Positions 10,431 to 22,662 of a DNA stretch of 64,000 nt are shown one piece after another. The number at the start of each line of letters is the position of its first letter. The first letter of the stretch is position 1. Made by a program: the position numbers and the translations under genes. Origin of the DNA: Vigna angularis (lineage: Eukaryota > Streptophyta > Magnoliopsida > Fabales > Fabaceae); contig NC_068970.1 in assembly GCF_016808095.1 (NCBI RefSeq), forward strand, positions 48,023,630 to 48,087,629. The letters are read 5' to 3'. The notes beneath the pieces are model-generated. The model saw nothing but the letters and a program-made list of their open reading frames with translations, made no database searches and was not told the origin of the DNA.

Positions 10431-12719
10431 ACTAACGTTCTGTGCCAATGAACTGAAACCAAGAAAGTGGTGATACTTTAACGTTTATTTAACAACGTTA
10501 GGCTTTGTAGACCGCTACAACTCAAAAACACTATAAATGTTATTTAATAACGTTTATGAAAACCTCTAAGATTATTTTTTTGTGTTGTGTTCATTCTCAA
10601 TGACCCTCATACTACTCTTATTCCTAAAAGACAATAAATTAAAGACAATATATAGGAATGCTATCATACGCACATAATCATACATACCACCTACCTCCTA
10701 TTATTCACACATCAATCATTAACCATCACCACATATTTTATCTTCTAAATGTTAAAATATATTTTATTCTTTAAATTTGAATAAAAGCATGTTTTTAGCT
10801 TTTAAATACTATATTCTAAATTTCGAAAATACTAAAAGATTTATTTTATTTTCTAAAAAGATATTTTAAAATTTGTTCCATTACTTTGAAGAATGATCAA
10901 ATTGTATCGAACAAGTTTAACATCATAACCGTTATGAGTCTTAAAAAATAAAAATAATAATAGATTATCACACATTTATATTTAATAAGAGTAAAAAAAT
11001 TATAAAGAGTGAATTTTTGTAATTATTCTTTTTAAAAAAAGTGAAATATATAAAAATTCAAATAAATAAAAAAGAATTATGTGGGTAAAAGTATATTTTT
11101 ACATAATAAAAAAGCTTATCATAACCAAGTTTATGCTCAAAGCAAAATCCAAGACTACCATACTTGAAGCCGACTTTTCATATAATAAATATTAGTTATA
11201 ACTAAATAATATGCAATCACTTTAGCTATCTTCATGAAAATAAAAGTATTCTTGGCGTATAAAAAATCATTCTACATGTGAAGGTTCTCCTGCTCCTGTA
11301 AAAGGAACTCTTCCATACACAATCTTATGCCACATTTATATATTAATAATCAAAGGCATATGACTTAGTATTATGTTTTGATGTAAAGGCAGCAAGAAAA
11401 ATATACTTGAAGACTACTACTACTACTCAGTGTGCCCTGCAATAACACTCCCAACAGACTTTACTTCAAAGTATCATCACACAACCTATATATATATATA
11501 TAGACTCCTCTGTTTTCCCATTCTTCTTCAAAGGAACAAATTCAAAGGAAAGCTCTGTGCAATTTGTTCCATTACTTTTGTGTATATTATAGGCACCATT
11601 GGTGTTAAACTAAACCACTGTCACATCTCACCTAACTTATCAAACACATTAGTTATTAAATTAATCACAGAGAATTTTGTGAAAGCACACACATACGAAA
11701 AGAAGTTTTCCTGATAAATTTAATTTAAAGGGAGCAAAAGAAATCTCTAGAGTCATATATGAATAAAAAAAGGCTAAAATAAACTGAAATAAAAATCTTA
11801 CATTAATGTCCCCTCAACTATGAAGAATAAATAGCTAAGTAGGAAAAGAAAGAAAGAACTTATACTCCAACAACAGTAGAAAACCTTTTTTATTTTTATT
11901 TCAAAGTAATATTTCCCACTTCCTTTCATTTCTTCATAAAAGTAGAAATCTCTTTATTTATTTCTCAAACTTTTCTTTTATTAATTTTTTTTTGTATCTT
12001 GGTTTTTTTCAATAATTATATTTTCTTCGATTTTTCTTGATACAAACTGCTCACATCCTTCTCTAGAGACAACCTTTCTTGAACAAATTATTATGTCAAA
12101 TTGTTCTAAGGTTTAAGAAAATCGTGAAGACAAAGCTCATCAAATAAAAATACGTACAAATTATTATAACACTAAATGGAGAGTGTATAAAATTTAATCA
12201 AAATTCATCTGTTTCCTTGTTAATATTATATAGATTCATATAGGAACAAAGATACAGAAAAGTAATGTATGAAGATAAAGTTGGATGAGGAGTTTGTGGG
12301 GGATGGGGGTTGTACCCTGGGGAGAAGGGGATTTAGGAAGAAAGAGACAGGCCAATCGTGCAGCGGTAGTTGAGAGAAATAGTCCATAGAAAAAATCAAT
12401 ATGGAGTGAGCAAATTGATTTAAGCATGGGCAGTTGAGAGAAAGAGTAGCAGAGATAATGGAAGAATACAGTTCAACATTACTATGCCCAATACACACGA
12501 GACTTAAAACACGATTTTTTGTTCTTCAAGAATCAATGAAAACTAAATTAACAGGATAAAAAGAGGGGAAAAGTGTTACAGAGAAGAATGTGAACTATAA
12601 TTACCTTCAAAATTCTCCAATCCCCGCTGTGGATAAGGCTCCCTCCTCCACCTCTCTCGTGTTAACGCCGCTAATTTCTCCACCAAACGAAACACAATCC
12701 CCACCAATCTAAGAAATTA
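10431..12719 (-). other. Leader and promoter side of the nested CACTA
   Basis: No coding sequence is supported. This stretch lies upstream of the transposase start and should contain its promoter and leader intron. It is AT-rich (many A/T runs between 10740 and 12020), and the composition becomes G-rich on the plus strand at about 12290-12350. No captured host gene was recognised. Confidence 0.5.
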
Positions 12720-12803
12720 GTGAAATTAATAGAAGAAAAACATAACAAATTAGGGAAAAACATAAAACCTACTTGGTTAGACTTCAGAGAATTCGAGGAA
12801 GAG

Positions 12804-12925
12804 GCAGCGGAGCTACGTGAGCGGAAAGAGGCAGCGGAGCTGCGTGAGCGGAAAGAGGCAGCGGAGCTGTGTGAGCGGAAAGAGGCAGCGGAGCTGCGTG
12901 AGCGGAAAGAGGCAGCGGAGCGTGA
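12804..12925 (+). repeat. 27-bp minisatellite (four units plus a partial) in the nested CACTA
   Basis: Units of GCAGCGGAGCTRCGTGAGCG followed by GAAAGAG start at 12804, 12831, 12858 and 12885. In the plus frame they encode AAELRERKE repeats within an open frame at 12720-13025. That frame has no typical gene context and lies antisense in the leader of the transposase gene. A second degenerate array (GAGAGTGAGAGGGA) follows at 13020-13100. It is GC-rich compared with its surroundings. Confidence 0.8.
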
Positions 12926-13099
12926 GAGGAATGAGAGTGAGAGGGAAGAGAGGAATCAGACGAACGCAATGAGACTGAGAGAAAACGTAAAGAGAGAAAT
13001 GAGACGAAGAGGAAGAGAGGAATGAGAGTGAGAGGGAACGTGAAAAGAGGAATGAGAGTGAGAGGGAGCGTGAAAAGAGGAACGAGAGTGAGAGAGATC

Positions 13100-13345
13100 C
13101 TGAGATACTATAACTGATTTCTAAGAGTCCGTTATAATACATCAATAATAGGTTTTCAACTTATTTACAAGTTTGCCACCGCTTTTCATATTATAACTGA
13201 TTTTCAGAACTACGTTATAATATGTCTTAAACTTATTTACAAATTTGCCACCGCGTCTCATATTATAACTGATTTAAAAAACTACGTTATAATATCTCCC
13301 TATTATGATGGATAATTTTTGTCCGTTATAATAGGTTTGTTATAA
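13100..13345. repeat. Right subterminal repeat cluster of the nested CACTA
   Basis: Copies of TACGTTATAATATG and TCCGTTATAATA alternate with the phrase CATATTATAACTGATTT. They mirror the cluster at the left end. Confidence 0.78.
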
Positions 13346-13366
13346 AATGTAATTTTTCTACTAGTG
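13339..13366 (-). repeat. Right terminal inverted repeat of the nested CACTA
   Basis: It ends ATTTTTCTACTAGTG directly before the second GTT target-site copy (13367-13369). Confidence 0.92.
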
Positions 13367-14284
13367 GTTGTTAGATGGAAATACACTACCCACTCGTAAT
13401 TATGATGCGAAGAAAATTCTTTGTCTGGGAAATGGAGTATAAAAGGATACATGTTTGTCCCAATGACTGCATTTTATATAGGAAAGAGTTTGAATTTTTG
13501 ACAAAGTGTACAAAATGTGGGTTATCACGATACAAGTCAAAAAACAATAGTGAAGATAATGGTCAGATAGAAAAAAATGGATCTGCTTTGAAAGTAATTG
13601 TGCCCAGACTTATGCGTTTGTTTGCGAATCCAAAAGATGCTAAAAACCTTAGATGGCATGCAAATGAGAGAAAAATTGACGGGCTGCTTCGTCATCTAGC
13701 TGATTCAAAGCAATGGAAAAATATTGATCAACAATTCCCCCAATTTGGTCAAGAATGTAGAAATCTTAGGCTTGGTTTAGCCATTGATGGATGAACCCAT
13801 TTGGTAATCTAAGTACCAATCAAAGTTGTTGGGCAGTTATATTGATAATTTATAACTTATCTCCTGCATTGTGCATGAAGAGGAAGTACATGATGTTGTC
13901 TATGAGGATATCTTGTCCAAAGCAGCCTGGAAATGACATAAATATTTATCTAAGCCCATTAGCTGAAGACTTGAAGTTGTTGTGGGTTGATGGGGTTGAA
14001 ATATTTGATGCATTTGCTTCTGAAACTTTTGTGATGCGTGCATTGTTATTTTGCACCATTAATGACTTTTCAGCTTATGGTAATTTGTCAGGATACAGTG
14101 TCAAGGGTCATAAAGCATGTCCTCTATGTGAAGAAAACACTACAGCTCATCAATTGAAACACGGAAGAAACACGATGTATATGCGTCATCAGAGATTTCT
14201 AAAATGTAATCATCCATATCGAAGGTTAAAAAAAGCATTCAATGGATATCAAGAGAGGGACGAAGCACCAAATCCACTTACTGG

Positions 14285-15197
14285 TGATGTAATCCTGCCC
14301 GACGTAGTTCTTCTTTTGTATTTTTACCTCTCATAGGCTAGCTTGTAAGGAGCATGGGTTACTATAAATACCCAGCTCCTCTATTGTAATTGGCACTTTT
14401 GAGAATAATGAGAATTGAGTTTTCTGAATCAGAAACTATTCTCTCTTGAAAGTCATAGGCTAGAGAGTCCAAAGACTCCCTCTAGCCACCTTCCAAGCAC
14501 CTCTCTCACTTTCATTTTCCATTCCACCGTGCTTCTCTCTCATGACACATCATCCCCATTATTCCAATCTGCTTCAGCATAGTGGCTTCAACACCTCTTA
14601 GCCACGCGTCCTCCTTTGTCTCGCGCACAACATCACCACCTCTTCATTTCACTGCCACGAGGAACATTTCATTTCTCACCAATTCTCTCTCGCAGAACCA
14701 CGTCTCGCGTCCATTTCTCTCTCGAGAGCTCATCCTCGCGAGCCTTCTGCTTTCATCACAGTAAGCTTCTGGCACTCACATTTTCTTCTCAGATTTGCAT
14801 TTTCTCCTTCCACTTCTGCCTCGTTTAAGCCATTTCGTCCACAGTATATCATCTTCTCTGCTAGGGTTTCTTCATCTTTCATCATTTTCTCTGATTTTAG
14901 CCGATTAAAATCACTCTTGATCCATTCCAAACCTTTTCCACCGTTCAATTTCCATTTATCATCGTTTAATCGGTCCAAATCGAGTCTATCCCCACTCCTA
15001 GGGTTTCATTCGTGCCTCTCGGGTTTCCACAGATTAAATCCTAGATCCTAGGGTTCCATGTGTTCAACCTCAGTTTTCCCTTCGATCTCTAACTTCTATT
15101 CCATTCCGCTGCGTCTTTACTCGTCGGAGAAGCTTCGAGGAGTCCGAATCGTGCTCGCACAGTTTCTATCGTCATGTTCTCGGGCGCTCGTCCATCA
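14285..15197. mobile_element. Solo-LTR-like insertion (913 bp, TG...CA) in the outer transposase
   Basis: The insert begins TGATG, ends CATCA, and is flanked by a perfect ACTGG duplication (14280-14284 and 15198-15202). These are hallmarks of retroviral-type integration. Removing the insert and one duplicate rejoins the transposase codons exactly. A TATA-like ACTATAAATACCC lies near 14361. No second copy of the TGATGTAATCC start occurs inside, so this is one LTR rather than a full element. The second half looks like a plant gene leader (CT-rich, repeated CCTAGGGTTTC phrases), so it may carry captured leader sequence. Confidence 0.78.
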
Positions 15198-17113
15198 ACT
15201 GGCCTTCAAATTCTTGAAAAAGTTAATAAAATACATCATGTATTTGGGAAAACATCCAAGAAGTCATATGTAACGACCCCTTGGAAGAAGAAATCAATAT
15301 TCTTTGATCTTCCATATTGGTCAAAGTTAGATGTTAGACATTGCATAGATGTGATGCATGTAGAGAAGAATGTGTGTGATAACTTGATTGGTACACTACT
15401 CAACATTCAGGGAAAGACAAAAGATGGAGTGAATGCTCGTTTGGATTTGGTTGACATGAATATCTGAGAAGAGTTGGCACCCAAGGAGATTGGTAAACGT
15501 ATTTATTTGTCCCATGCATGTTACATAATGTCTAGAAAAGAGAAGATAAGTTTTTGCCTTTGTTTAAAGAGTATCAAAGTACCACAAGGATACTCTTCAA
15601 ATATGAAGAGTTTAGTGTCGATGCATGACTTAAAGCTTATTGGCATGAAGTCTCACGATTGCCACGTCTTAATGCAACAATTGTTATCAGTGACTATTCG
15701 TGAAATTTTGCCCAAAAATGTTAGGCAGACCATAAACAGGTTGTGTTCATTTTTCTCGTCAATTTGCAGTAAAGTCATCGATCCTACAAAGTTAGATGAA
15801 CTTCAAGGCGAGATTGTTATCATCTTGTGTCAACTAGAGATGTTTTTCCCTCCATCTTTTTTGACATCATGGTATATTTACTTGTTCATTTGGTTAGAGA
15901 AATCAAGTTGTGCGGATCGATATACTTAAGATGGATGTATCCTATTGAGCGTTATATGAAGATTTTCAAAAGGGTACGTTAAAAATCCATATCATCCCGA
16001 AGGTTCAATGATTGAAAGGTATATTGGTGAAGAAAGTATCGAGTTTTGTTCAGATTACATGACATCAACAAATCCAATAGGAGTTCCTCGCACATCATGG
16101 TTGAATAAATGTTCTACAAGTAAAAGCATCTGAGGTGTGAATGTGGTGACAAAAGATCGCGAAGAATTGTTGCAAGCACATCTTTATATATTGAACAACA
16201 CAGATGAGGTGATCCCTTTTTTGCAAGCACACAAAGCCATTGTGAAGAATAAAAATCCAAGACAATCAGAGAAATGGCAGTTGATGGAGCATAACAAAAC
16301 ATTTATGTCTTGGTTCAAATCTGAAATTGACAAAGAGTCACATTCTTCTCAGACTTTGTTGTGGCTTGCAAATGGTTTAAAGTTTGATGTCGTATGTTGT
16401 ACAGGTTATGAAGTTAATAATTGCACATTCTATATGAAGACTTTGGATGATAAAAGCATAGTACAAAATAGTGGAGTCAGTTTAGAAGTTGAGTAGCTTC
16501 AATTTTCCACATCAAAAGATCAATCTCCTGTACTTGGATCAATGAGATATTATGGTATAATAGAAGAGATATGGGAGGTTGATTACCCCAAGTTTTTTGT
16601 TCCATTGTTCAAATGTAAGCGGTTTGACAATAAGAGTGGTGTGAAAATAGATGAATCGGGTATGACACTAGTTGATTTTCGAAAGGTGAGTTATCGCGAT
16701 GAACCGTTTATCATGGTACATCAAGCATCTCAGGTTTTTTATGTCAAAGATTTTGCGTCTGACCATTGGCATGTCGCTCTTCAAGGCAAAAAACAAATTG
16801 AAGTTAATGAAGAATATCTAATTAATATTCATATTGTTGACAACCATTCATTGAAAACAACGACAAATTTGGATGACCACCCTTTACTTGACGATGTACA
16901 TGCAATTCGGTCAGATCATGATGAGGGGATATACATATGACCAATCCATTTATTTATGTATGAATTTCAAATTTGTGTATAAGTTTTTTATTAATATTAC
17001 ATAAGTCTTTTATTAATATTTCCTATGACTACTATTACATGTTTTGTTAAATTATATGATATTACATAAGTGTTTTATTAATATTACATGTTGTTATGTA
17101 TTTTGACAGATAT

Positions 17114-20054
17114 ATGGCTGACCATCCACATTCATCAAGGGATGAGGCTCCCCCATCCAGACCTACTAGAGGACCTACCAGAATGAAACAACTTTTGGTC
17201 AGAAAAAATAGTGGTGAAAGAACACCCGTGAATGTTAATGTGATCATGGGTGTGGCATCTGGCCCAAATGCAGATGACTTCTAATCATACCTTGGAGTAG
17301 TGGCACGTGATAAGATTAATATTCTTACTCCATCTTTTGACCATGTGTCTGAGGTTGATCGGAACATTATATGGAACGATATATTGGTAAGTTAATTAAT
17401 ATCATTTGAATTACAGTTTGTTTATATTGATAATTTTGTACTGATACAACTTTATTATGTTTATTTCAGATGACATTTGACATTCCAAATGTCACAACAC
17501 TTAAAAATAAGTGTTTATCAACTGTTGTTGAAAACTTCTGAGGTTTTAAGAGTAAGTTGACCTCGAGATATATATTTGGAAGCAAAAAAGATAAGTCTCC
17601 ATGTCAAACATATAAGGCCAGTGATGAGGAGACTTGGCGCCTCTTTGTATAGAGTCGGACCTCAGAGGAATGGCAAGTCAGTATAGTTGATATTATTCAA
17701 TTCCTCATTAACAAATATATATCATATGAACTAATTAATTAAACATATGTGACAGGCAAAAAAAAGCAAAGCACAAGGAATAAGTGCTCAAAATAAAAAA
17801 CCCCCACCTATTATCTCGTGGTGGGTATAGGAAGCTTGAGGAGAAAATCCTCAAGCATAAGGTAGAAGCTAGATCATTGTTTAAGATCATCGGGCGCCTA
17901 CTCTTCTGACACTGCATGGGAAATATCTGAAAGAATTGTAAGTTATCAATGTTCCTAAAATAATAATAATTTCATTATACATACTACCTTGAACTTTTTT
18001 AAGAATAATGGTGTTTTGTTATGTTACAGGACTCCTTGGTTGAGCAGAGCTCCCAAGGTCAATTCACTCCAGAGGGTCGCCAAGATATTCTTACCACTGC
18101 AATTGGACGACTTGAGCACTCTGGACGTGCGCGTGCTGTTGGAACTGGAGTAGGAATTCTATATTATTTTGGGAGTTCTTCTCGTCAAACTTCATATGCA
18201 TACAGTGAAGCACAAGAACAAAGGCTGACACAAGAGATCACAAAAAAGCTTCTTGCGGACCTTAGGGAGGAGCTTAGGACAGAGCTTAGGGAGGAATTGT
18301 ATAATGAGGTCCCTACAGAAGTGACTGACAGATTTATGCGCTAGTTCCAACAGCAGTTTGAGAGTTATGGCATGCGCCCGCTGCCATCTCCTGTACAAGA
18401 ACAGGAACATGTTGTGCCTCTCATAGGTAAAATTAATAAACATTTATGTTCAATAATTTCTATGTTTTGTATAATCTAACATTTACTCTGACAAGGAGAA
18501 GCGGGAAAGGAAGTTGTCCAGCACCAGCCGTCCCAAGGGATGACATGGACGATGCTAGTTCATGTCTGCTATACATTTTAGATGGTACCGGGACGATGCT
18601 GGTATAGCTCGTGGAACAATGTTTCAAGCAGCGACTGTTGTTCATGGTATGGAGCTATCAGAGGATGAGGTGAAGGTCTCAGTGGACGATATTATCATAC
18701 CAAATGCCTCAGTGCCTCTTCCCATAGATGAGATTTTCACTGTGGCACAGGCATTCGAGTCTTTTATCGCTTGGCCTAAACACTTGGTTGGTTCGGTTTC
18801 TGACGTCCCGGTATGGAATTCTACTTTACACTTATCAATTTTAAAGTTTACATGTTATTGATGTCAAAACTTATCTTATTTTTCCATGTAACAACAAAGG
18901 CATGCAAAGGAGAAGATTCGTTTATCTGAGGACGATCCTCTTGGTGCATTGCAGCAACTTGCTGACATCATTGCAAATAAGCCTTTGGAGGTTGAATATG
19001 ATGCTAATGTATTTGGGAGAGGCTCTGAGGTCCCAATATACCTGTATAGCCAAGATGTCAGAGAGCTTGTGTTGGGAACAGAAGAGTTGAATATTACATT
19101 AGTTCAGCTATGAATGATGTAAGTCTATGAGCAATTATTTATATAAAATTGATTTATATATCAAGTATACTTATATCAAAGGTAATTTTTTATTTCAGGT
19201 ATATGTTTGGTGTCAGTAAAAACTTGGGGTACAATGATGTCTATGGGTTCATTGATTCACAAGTCATTCAAAAAACAAATGATTTTGATGAGATCACAAC
19301 ATATCTCACAAGCAGATTTGCAAGCGGGAAGAACATACATTTTATTCCTTATATATATGGGTAAGTGAACTTTGTTAACATAATAAAGTTCCATATGTGA
19401 TTTTAATATATAATAATTAAGTTATTATGAATTTCAGGCGCCATTAGCAGCTACTCGTTATTTATATACAGGAGAGTAATGCTTTGTGGTTCTGCTCATT
19501 GCACAAGTCTCCTCCCAAACATCTCAGACAAGCAATTGATTGGTAAGAACCTCAATGTTTGGGCTTTCTTTGTTATATAAATGAATGCTAAAACATTTTT
19601 TTTATATATATAGTTCTATTTCAACAAGTACGATGTTGGTTGGGAGATCAATTGCTAACAGTAGAAAGCTTGCATGGATTGGTCTCAAGATTTGACATAT
19701 GCTATAGCCATACTTTCTTATAGTTGTTTTATTTTAATGATTTTCACTAACTATTTACAACTGTGATGATATATTATAGTGTAACAGACAAAGTGGGTCA
19801 TATGAGTGCAGATATTACGTAATGTATTGGATGGCACACATTATCCGTGCCCATATCACAAGAGGATGGGAAACGGTAATATTTAGATTTAATGAATTTT
19901 GTTTTTCTCTATCATTTGGAATTCTTATACACTAATTAATATCATGTGTCTTGTGTAGAGATTCAAGACTCCTACTCCAATTCCTGAGAAGCCACTAACA
20001 TTCCTGAGGAAAGCAATTGCAAAACATTTAGTTAGATTATATAATAGTTCATAG
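17114..20054 (+). pseudogene. Broken second CACTA gene of the outer element (Ulp1-like domain)
   Basis: It starts with an ATG at 17114 (MADHPHSSRDEA), parallel to MADPSTPTPP in the nested copy. Matching exons can be followed: FKSKLTSRYIFG; SLVEQSSQGQFTPEGRQD from about 18030; EVPIYLYSQDVRELVLG near 19030; NDVYGFIDSQVIQ near 19235; LWFCSLHKSPPKHLRQ near 19475; QSGSYECRYYVMYWM near 19795. It ends at a TAG at 20052-20054. In-frame stops occur near 17282, 17540 and 17650, among others. The protease Cys is kept, but the following Gly is Arg. The gene is dead. Confidence 0.85.
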
Positions 20055-20229
20055 TTATTAGATTTAAAATACATTAGAACATGTTGATTTATAGTTATTA
20101 GACTTTGTATATTATGTGATGTAAATATTGACTATTGTGTTGAATTTGTGTTGTTATGATATTGTTTGATATGCAGGTCTGTTTTTGTGATAGTGGATAT
20201 CACAAAAATAGACTTGCTATTAAAAAAAA

Positions 20230-20577
20230 TTGCAGGAGAATAGGCCTCGGTTGTGGCAAAACTGAGGCCAAAGGTTACACGAAAATTTAAAAGAAAATAG
20301 GGTTTTGGCCGCGGTTCAAGCAAGAACCGCTGTCATATCCCCAGGTTATTACCTCGGTTCAACCAAGGTAATAACCCCTCCCCCCACCTTTTCTTTTTCT
20401 CTTCTTTACTACTTCGTTTTCTAAAGAACCGAGGCAGTAGCCTTCAAGGTATTATCGCGGTTGGAACCGCGGCCTAAAGTGCCAAACCTTTTTACCTCGC
20501 CTGTATATGTCGTGGTTCTAAAACCGAAGCGTATATTCAAAAAACAATCGCGGTCGTTTCCCTTCGCTGCACTAGTG
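20230..20577 (-). repeat. Right subterminal repeats and terminus of the outer CACTA
   Basis: ACCGCGG, AACCGAGGCAGTAG and CCTCGGTT motifs cluster here, and the element ends in CGCTGCACTAGTG. The inner side mirrors the motifs at positions 1-135. Confidence 0.8.
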
Positions 20578-20644
20578 TATGTGTCTAAAAATGTCAAATT
20601 TAGTCAATCCCATTTTAACTCATTATTTAACTTAAGTGTGGAGA

Positions 20645-22140
20645 TTCTTTTAAGTCAAGAAAGTGTATAAGTCGTAGCCCTTGGAAGAGAAAAAAGAGAG
20701 ACAAAATGTGTTGGCAAATTCACCGAGTCGCCTCAATAAAATTATGATTCCTAATTCATTCATGGTTGGATTTGACTATAAGAGTTTGACATTAAGTTTG
20801 CTGCATAAAGTTTGCCATTTTAACCGTTGGATCATCAATTGGAGGTTTATGGTTAAAGAAAATCATTTTTTTCATTATTGCTCTATTTTAGATTCTTATT
20901 TCCTTGTTCTTCATATTTGAAAGCATTATTACTTTGATGTATTTGCGAGTTATAGGCACTTGTTTGTGGTATTGATTTGATTCTCTTATATCGATATTTG
21001 ATCTTATGGAAGCTTGATTTACTAACTTGTGCCTGTGGATTTTTACTTCTCACATTGAGAGGGTTTTTCCAACTTAAAAATATTGGTGTTATCTTTTGTG
21101 AATATTGTTGTCATTTTCTTTTTGTTGTTTCACCTCATAGATTCTTATAAGTTTTGGGAAATATTTTTTCTATTGTATACTTTAGTACTTTTGGTTACTG
21201 TTATTATTTCCCATCAAAGTGCTATCAGAGTCGGGGATTAGTCTTGGTGATCGACTCATACGAGTACAACATGATTCTAATATCGAAAGTCTTCTTGACA
21301 AAAGATTCAAATAAATGTGTCTTGTTAAGATGAACGGTGATATGAAAGGATGCTCATGATTGGAAATGCTTCCAGTTAAAAGGAAGTATACCAATGTAGA
21401 AGGCACTCGCCCTTATTATTGAGAAGACAAATGTGAGTCTAAGTCACACATTGGATAGAAATAAAAGAGTTAAACACCTTATTAGAAGGAAGACCCATAA
21501 CTATTTTTGCTTAAGCTTTTGGGTTGGAAGTGAGGTCAATTCTTATACGGATTGGACTCAAGTCTCATTGCTATTATATCTCCTTGATAAGTTCTCCCCT
21601 CAATATACCCTAGAACCAAAAGTTATTTGAGTAACTCAAGTGGCTTGGAAATCAACAATTCAAGAATTTTGCATACATCAATCTTTCATACGAAGAGGCT
21701 TTAGTTTCACCTTAAACCATTAATATTAATTATGAAAATCAAGGAACTAAAAGTTGATAAACTTATCGAGTTGCAATCAATACTTTGCCAAAAACTATGT
21801 TAAAAGGGTATGCAAGAGGTCAAATTTTAGTATCTTATAGCATTATGGTGTTAGATTTTTGTTGGAGGGCATACAACTAAAAAGGTATGACTTCTCTCGA
21901 TGTGATACATATTGACAAACAAAAGTGTTTATGGTATTACAATTACATGCAAATTCCAATGTGCTATTGGACAGAGAAGAGAGACATTTAGAAATTTTTT
22001 TGGAACAAGGGAATATAATTATATAATAACATATATAAATTCTTTTATGTTTTAGGTGTTTAGAGAAAAAACAATCATTACCTATGAAGACAAATGATAA
22101 CCTCAAAAATAAATGGCCAACCAAACTTTTAGAAGTTAGT
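20645..22140 (+). mobile_element. Degenerate Ty1/copia LTR and leader remnant
   Basis: The phrase GAGGGTTTTTCCAACTTAAA near 21060 resembles the usual U5 region of plant copia LTRs. GTGCTATCAGAGTCGGGGA near 21220 resembles the primer-binding site for initiator methionine tRNA (TGGTATCAGAGC). Sequence beyond it gives only short broken frames. The boundaries and family are uncertain. Confidence 0.4.
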
Positions 22141-22601
22141 AACATATGTAGTACTTTTATATACTTTTACTTATAATGGTATTAGATAATAAAAAGCGTT
22201 TAATTAAATTTAGTTTATCTGAGTGGAAAGTATTTATTTTACTAGTGGGGAATACTTCCAGAATAAACAGAACACTAAAATGTGTCTACTTTATATATGG
22301 GTTATGATTTTGATTATATATGCACTACATTGACATTGATTTAAAGTATAGTTGACATAAAATATGATAATATTGATTTTTTGTGTGGATAATTCAACAG
22401 CTGTTACATATACATAAGTTAAAAAGTTTTGGTTACTGTGGGATGCATATAGCTGCGTAAACATATTCTATCATGATTCAACGTGAAGATAACGTTGAAT
22501 AAACAAGATACTTAGCAAGCTTGGGCAATTAAGAGTCCCTTGATAAAAAACCTATCAATTAAATGTTTACATTAAATAATGCTTCTATAACCTTTCAATA
22601 G

Positions 22602-22603
<2 letters not shown>

Positions 22604-22660
<57 letters not shown>
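22604..22660. repeat. (TA)n microsatellite, 57 bp
   Basis: An uninterrupted alternating TA run. Confidence 0.98.

Positions 22661-22662
<2 letters not shown>

Larger units (their letters stand above)
1392..13366 (-). mobile_element. Nested, apparently complete CACTA transposon (11,975 bp)
   Basis: The termini are CACTAGTGGAAAAATGAC on the left and, read inward on the other strand, CACTAGTAGAAAAATTAC. About 25 of the first 28 bases match. The flanks are a perfect GTT duplication at 1389-1391 and 13367-13369, the 3-bp size expected for CACTA elements. Two genes are encoded on the minus strand: the transposase (7242-10430) and a second gene (1972-5127). Neither shows a stop or frameshift. Subterminal ACGTTATAATATG repeats flank both ends. 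Everything needed for autonomous movement appears to be present, although activity cannot be read from sequence. Confidence 0.93.
860..16940 (+). pseudogene. Broken CACTA transposase (TNP2 type) of the outer element
   Basis: The gene starts at an ATG at 860 (MDRNWINL) and survives in three blocks: 860-1391, 13370-14284 and 15203-16940. It aligns throughout with the intact transposase of the nested element. The N-terminal block is a transposase-associated domain with a CPCVNC cysteine cluster. The middle blocks are the TNP2 core and DUF4218, and the last is DUF4216 (YGIIEEIWEVDY). Both large gaps close in frame if the insert and one target-duplication copy are removed. Independent damage includes a frameshift near 1220, a small deletion near 13425, a one-base loss at about 13794 and a stop at 15464-15466 (CGA to TGA is likely). 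Further breaks lie near 15890 and 16495. No functional product is expected. Confidence 0.9.
1..20577 (+). mobile_element. Outer CACTA transposon, left end outside the window
   Basis: The right end is CTAGTG at 20572-20577, the inverted form of the CACTAG terminus of CACTA elements. The left terminus is not in the window, since position 1 already lies in subterminal repeats. Inside are a TNP2-type transposase gene and a second gene, both on the plus strand and both broken by stops and frameshifts. The gene order matches the nested element at 1392-13366. The element is interrupted by that second CACTA and by a 913-bp TG...CA insertion, so most of its length is later sequence. It is non-autonomous today. 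Confidence 0.88.

Noticed and set aside
12226..12498. Overlapping minus-strand frames rich in Ser and Pro
   Set aside because: No homology, no context and no splice logic. They lie in the leader of the nested CACTA.
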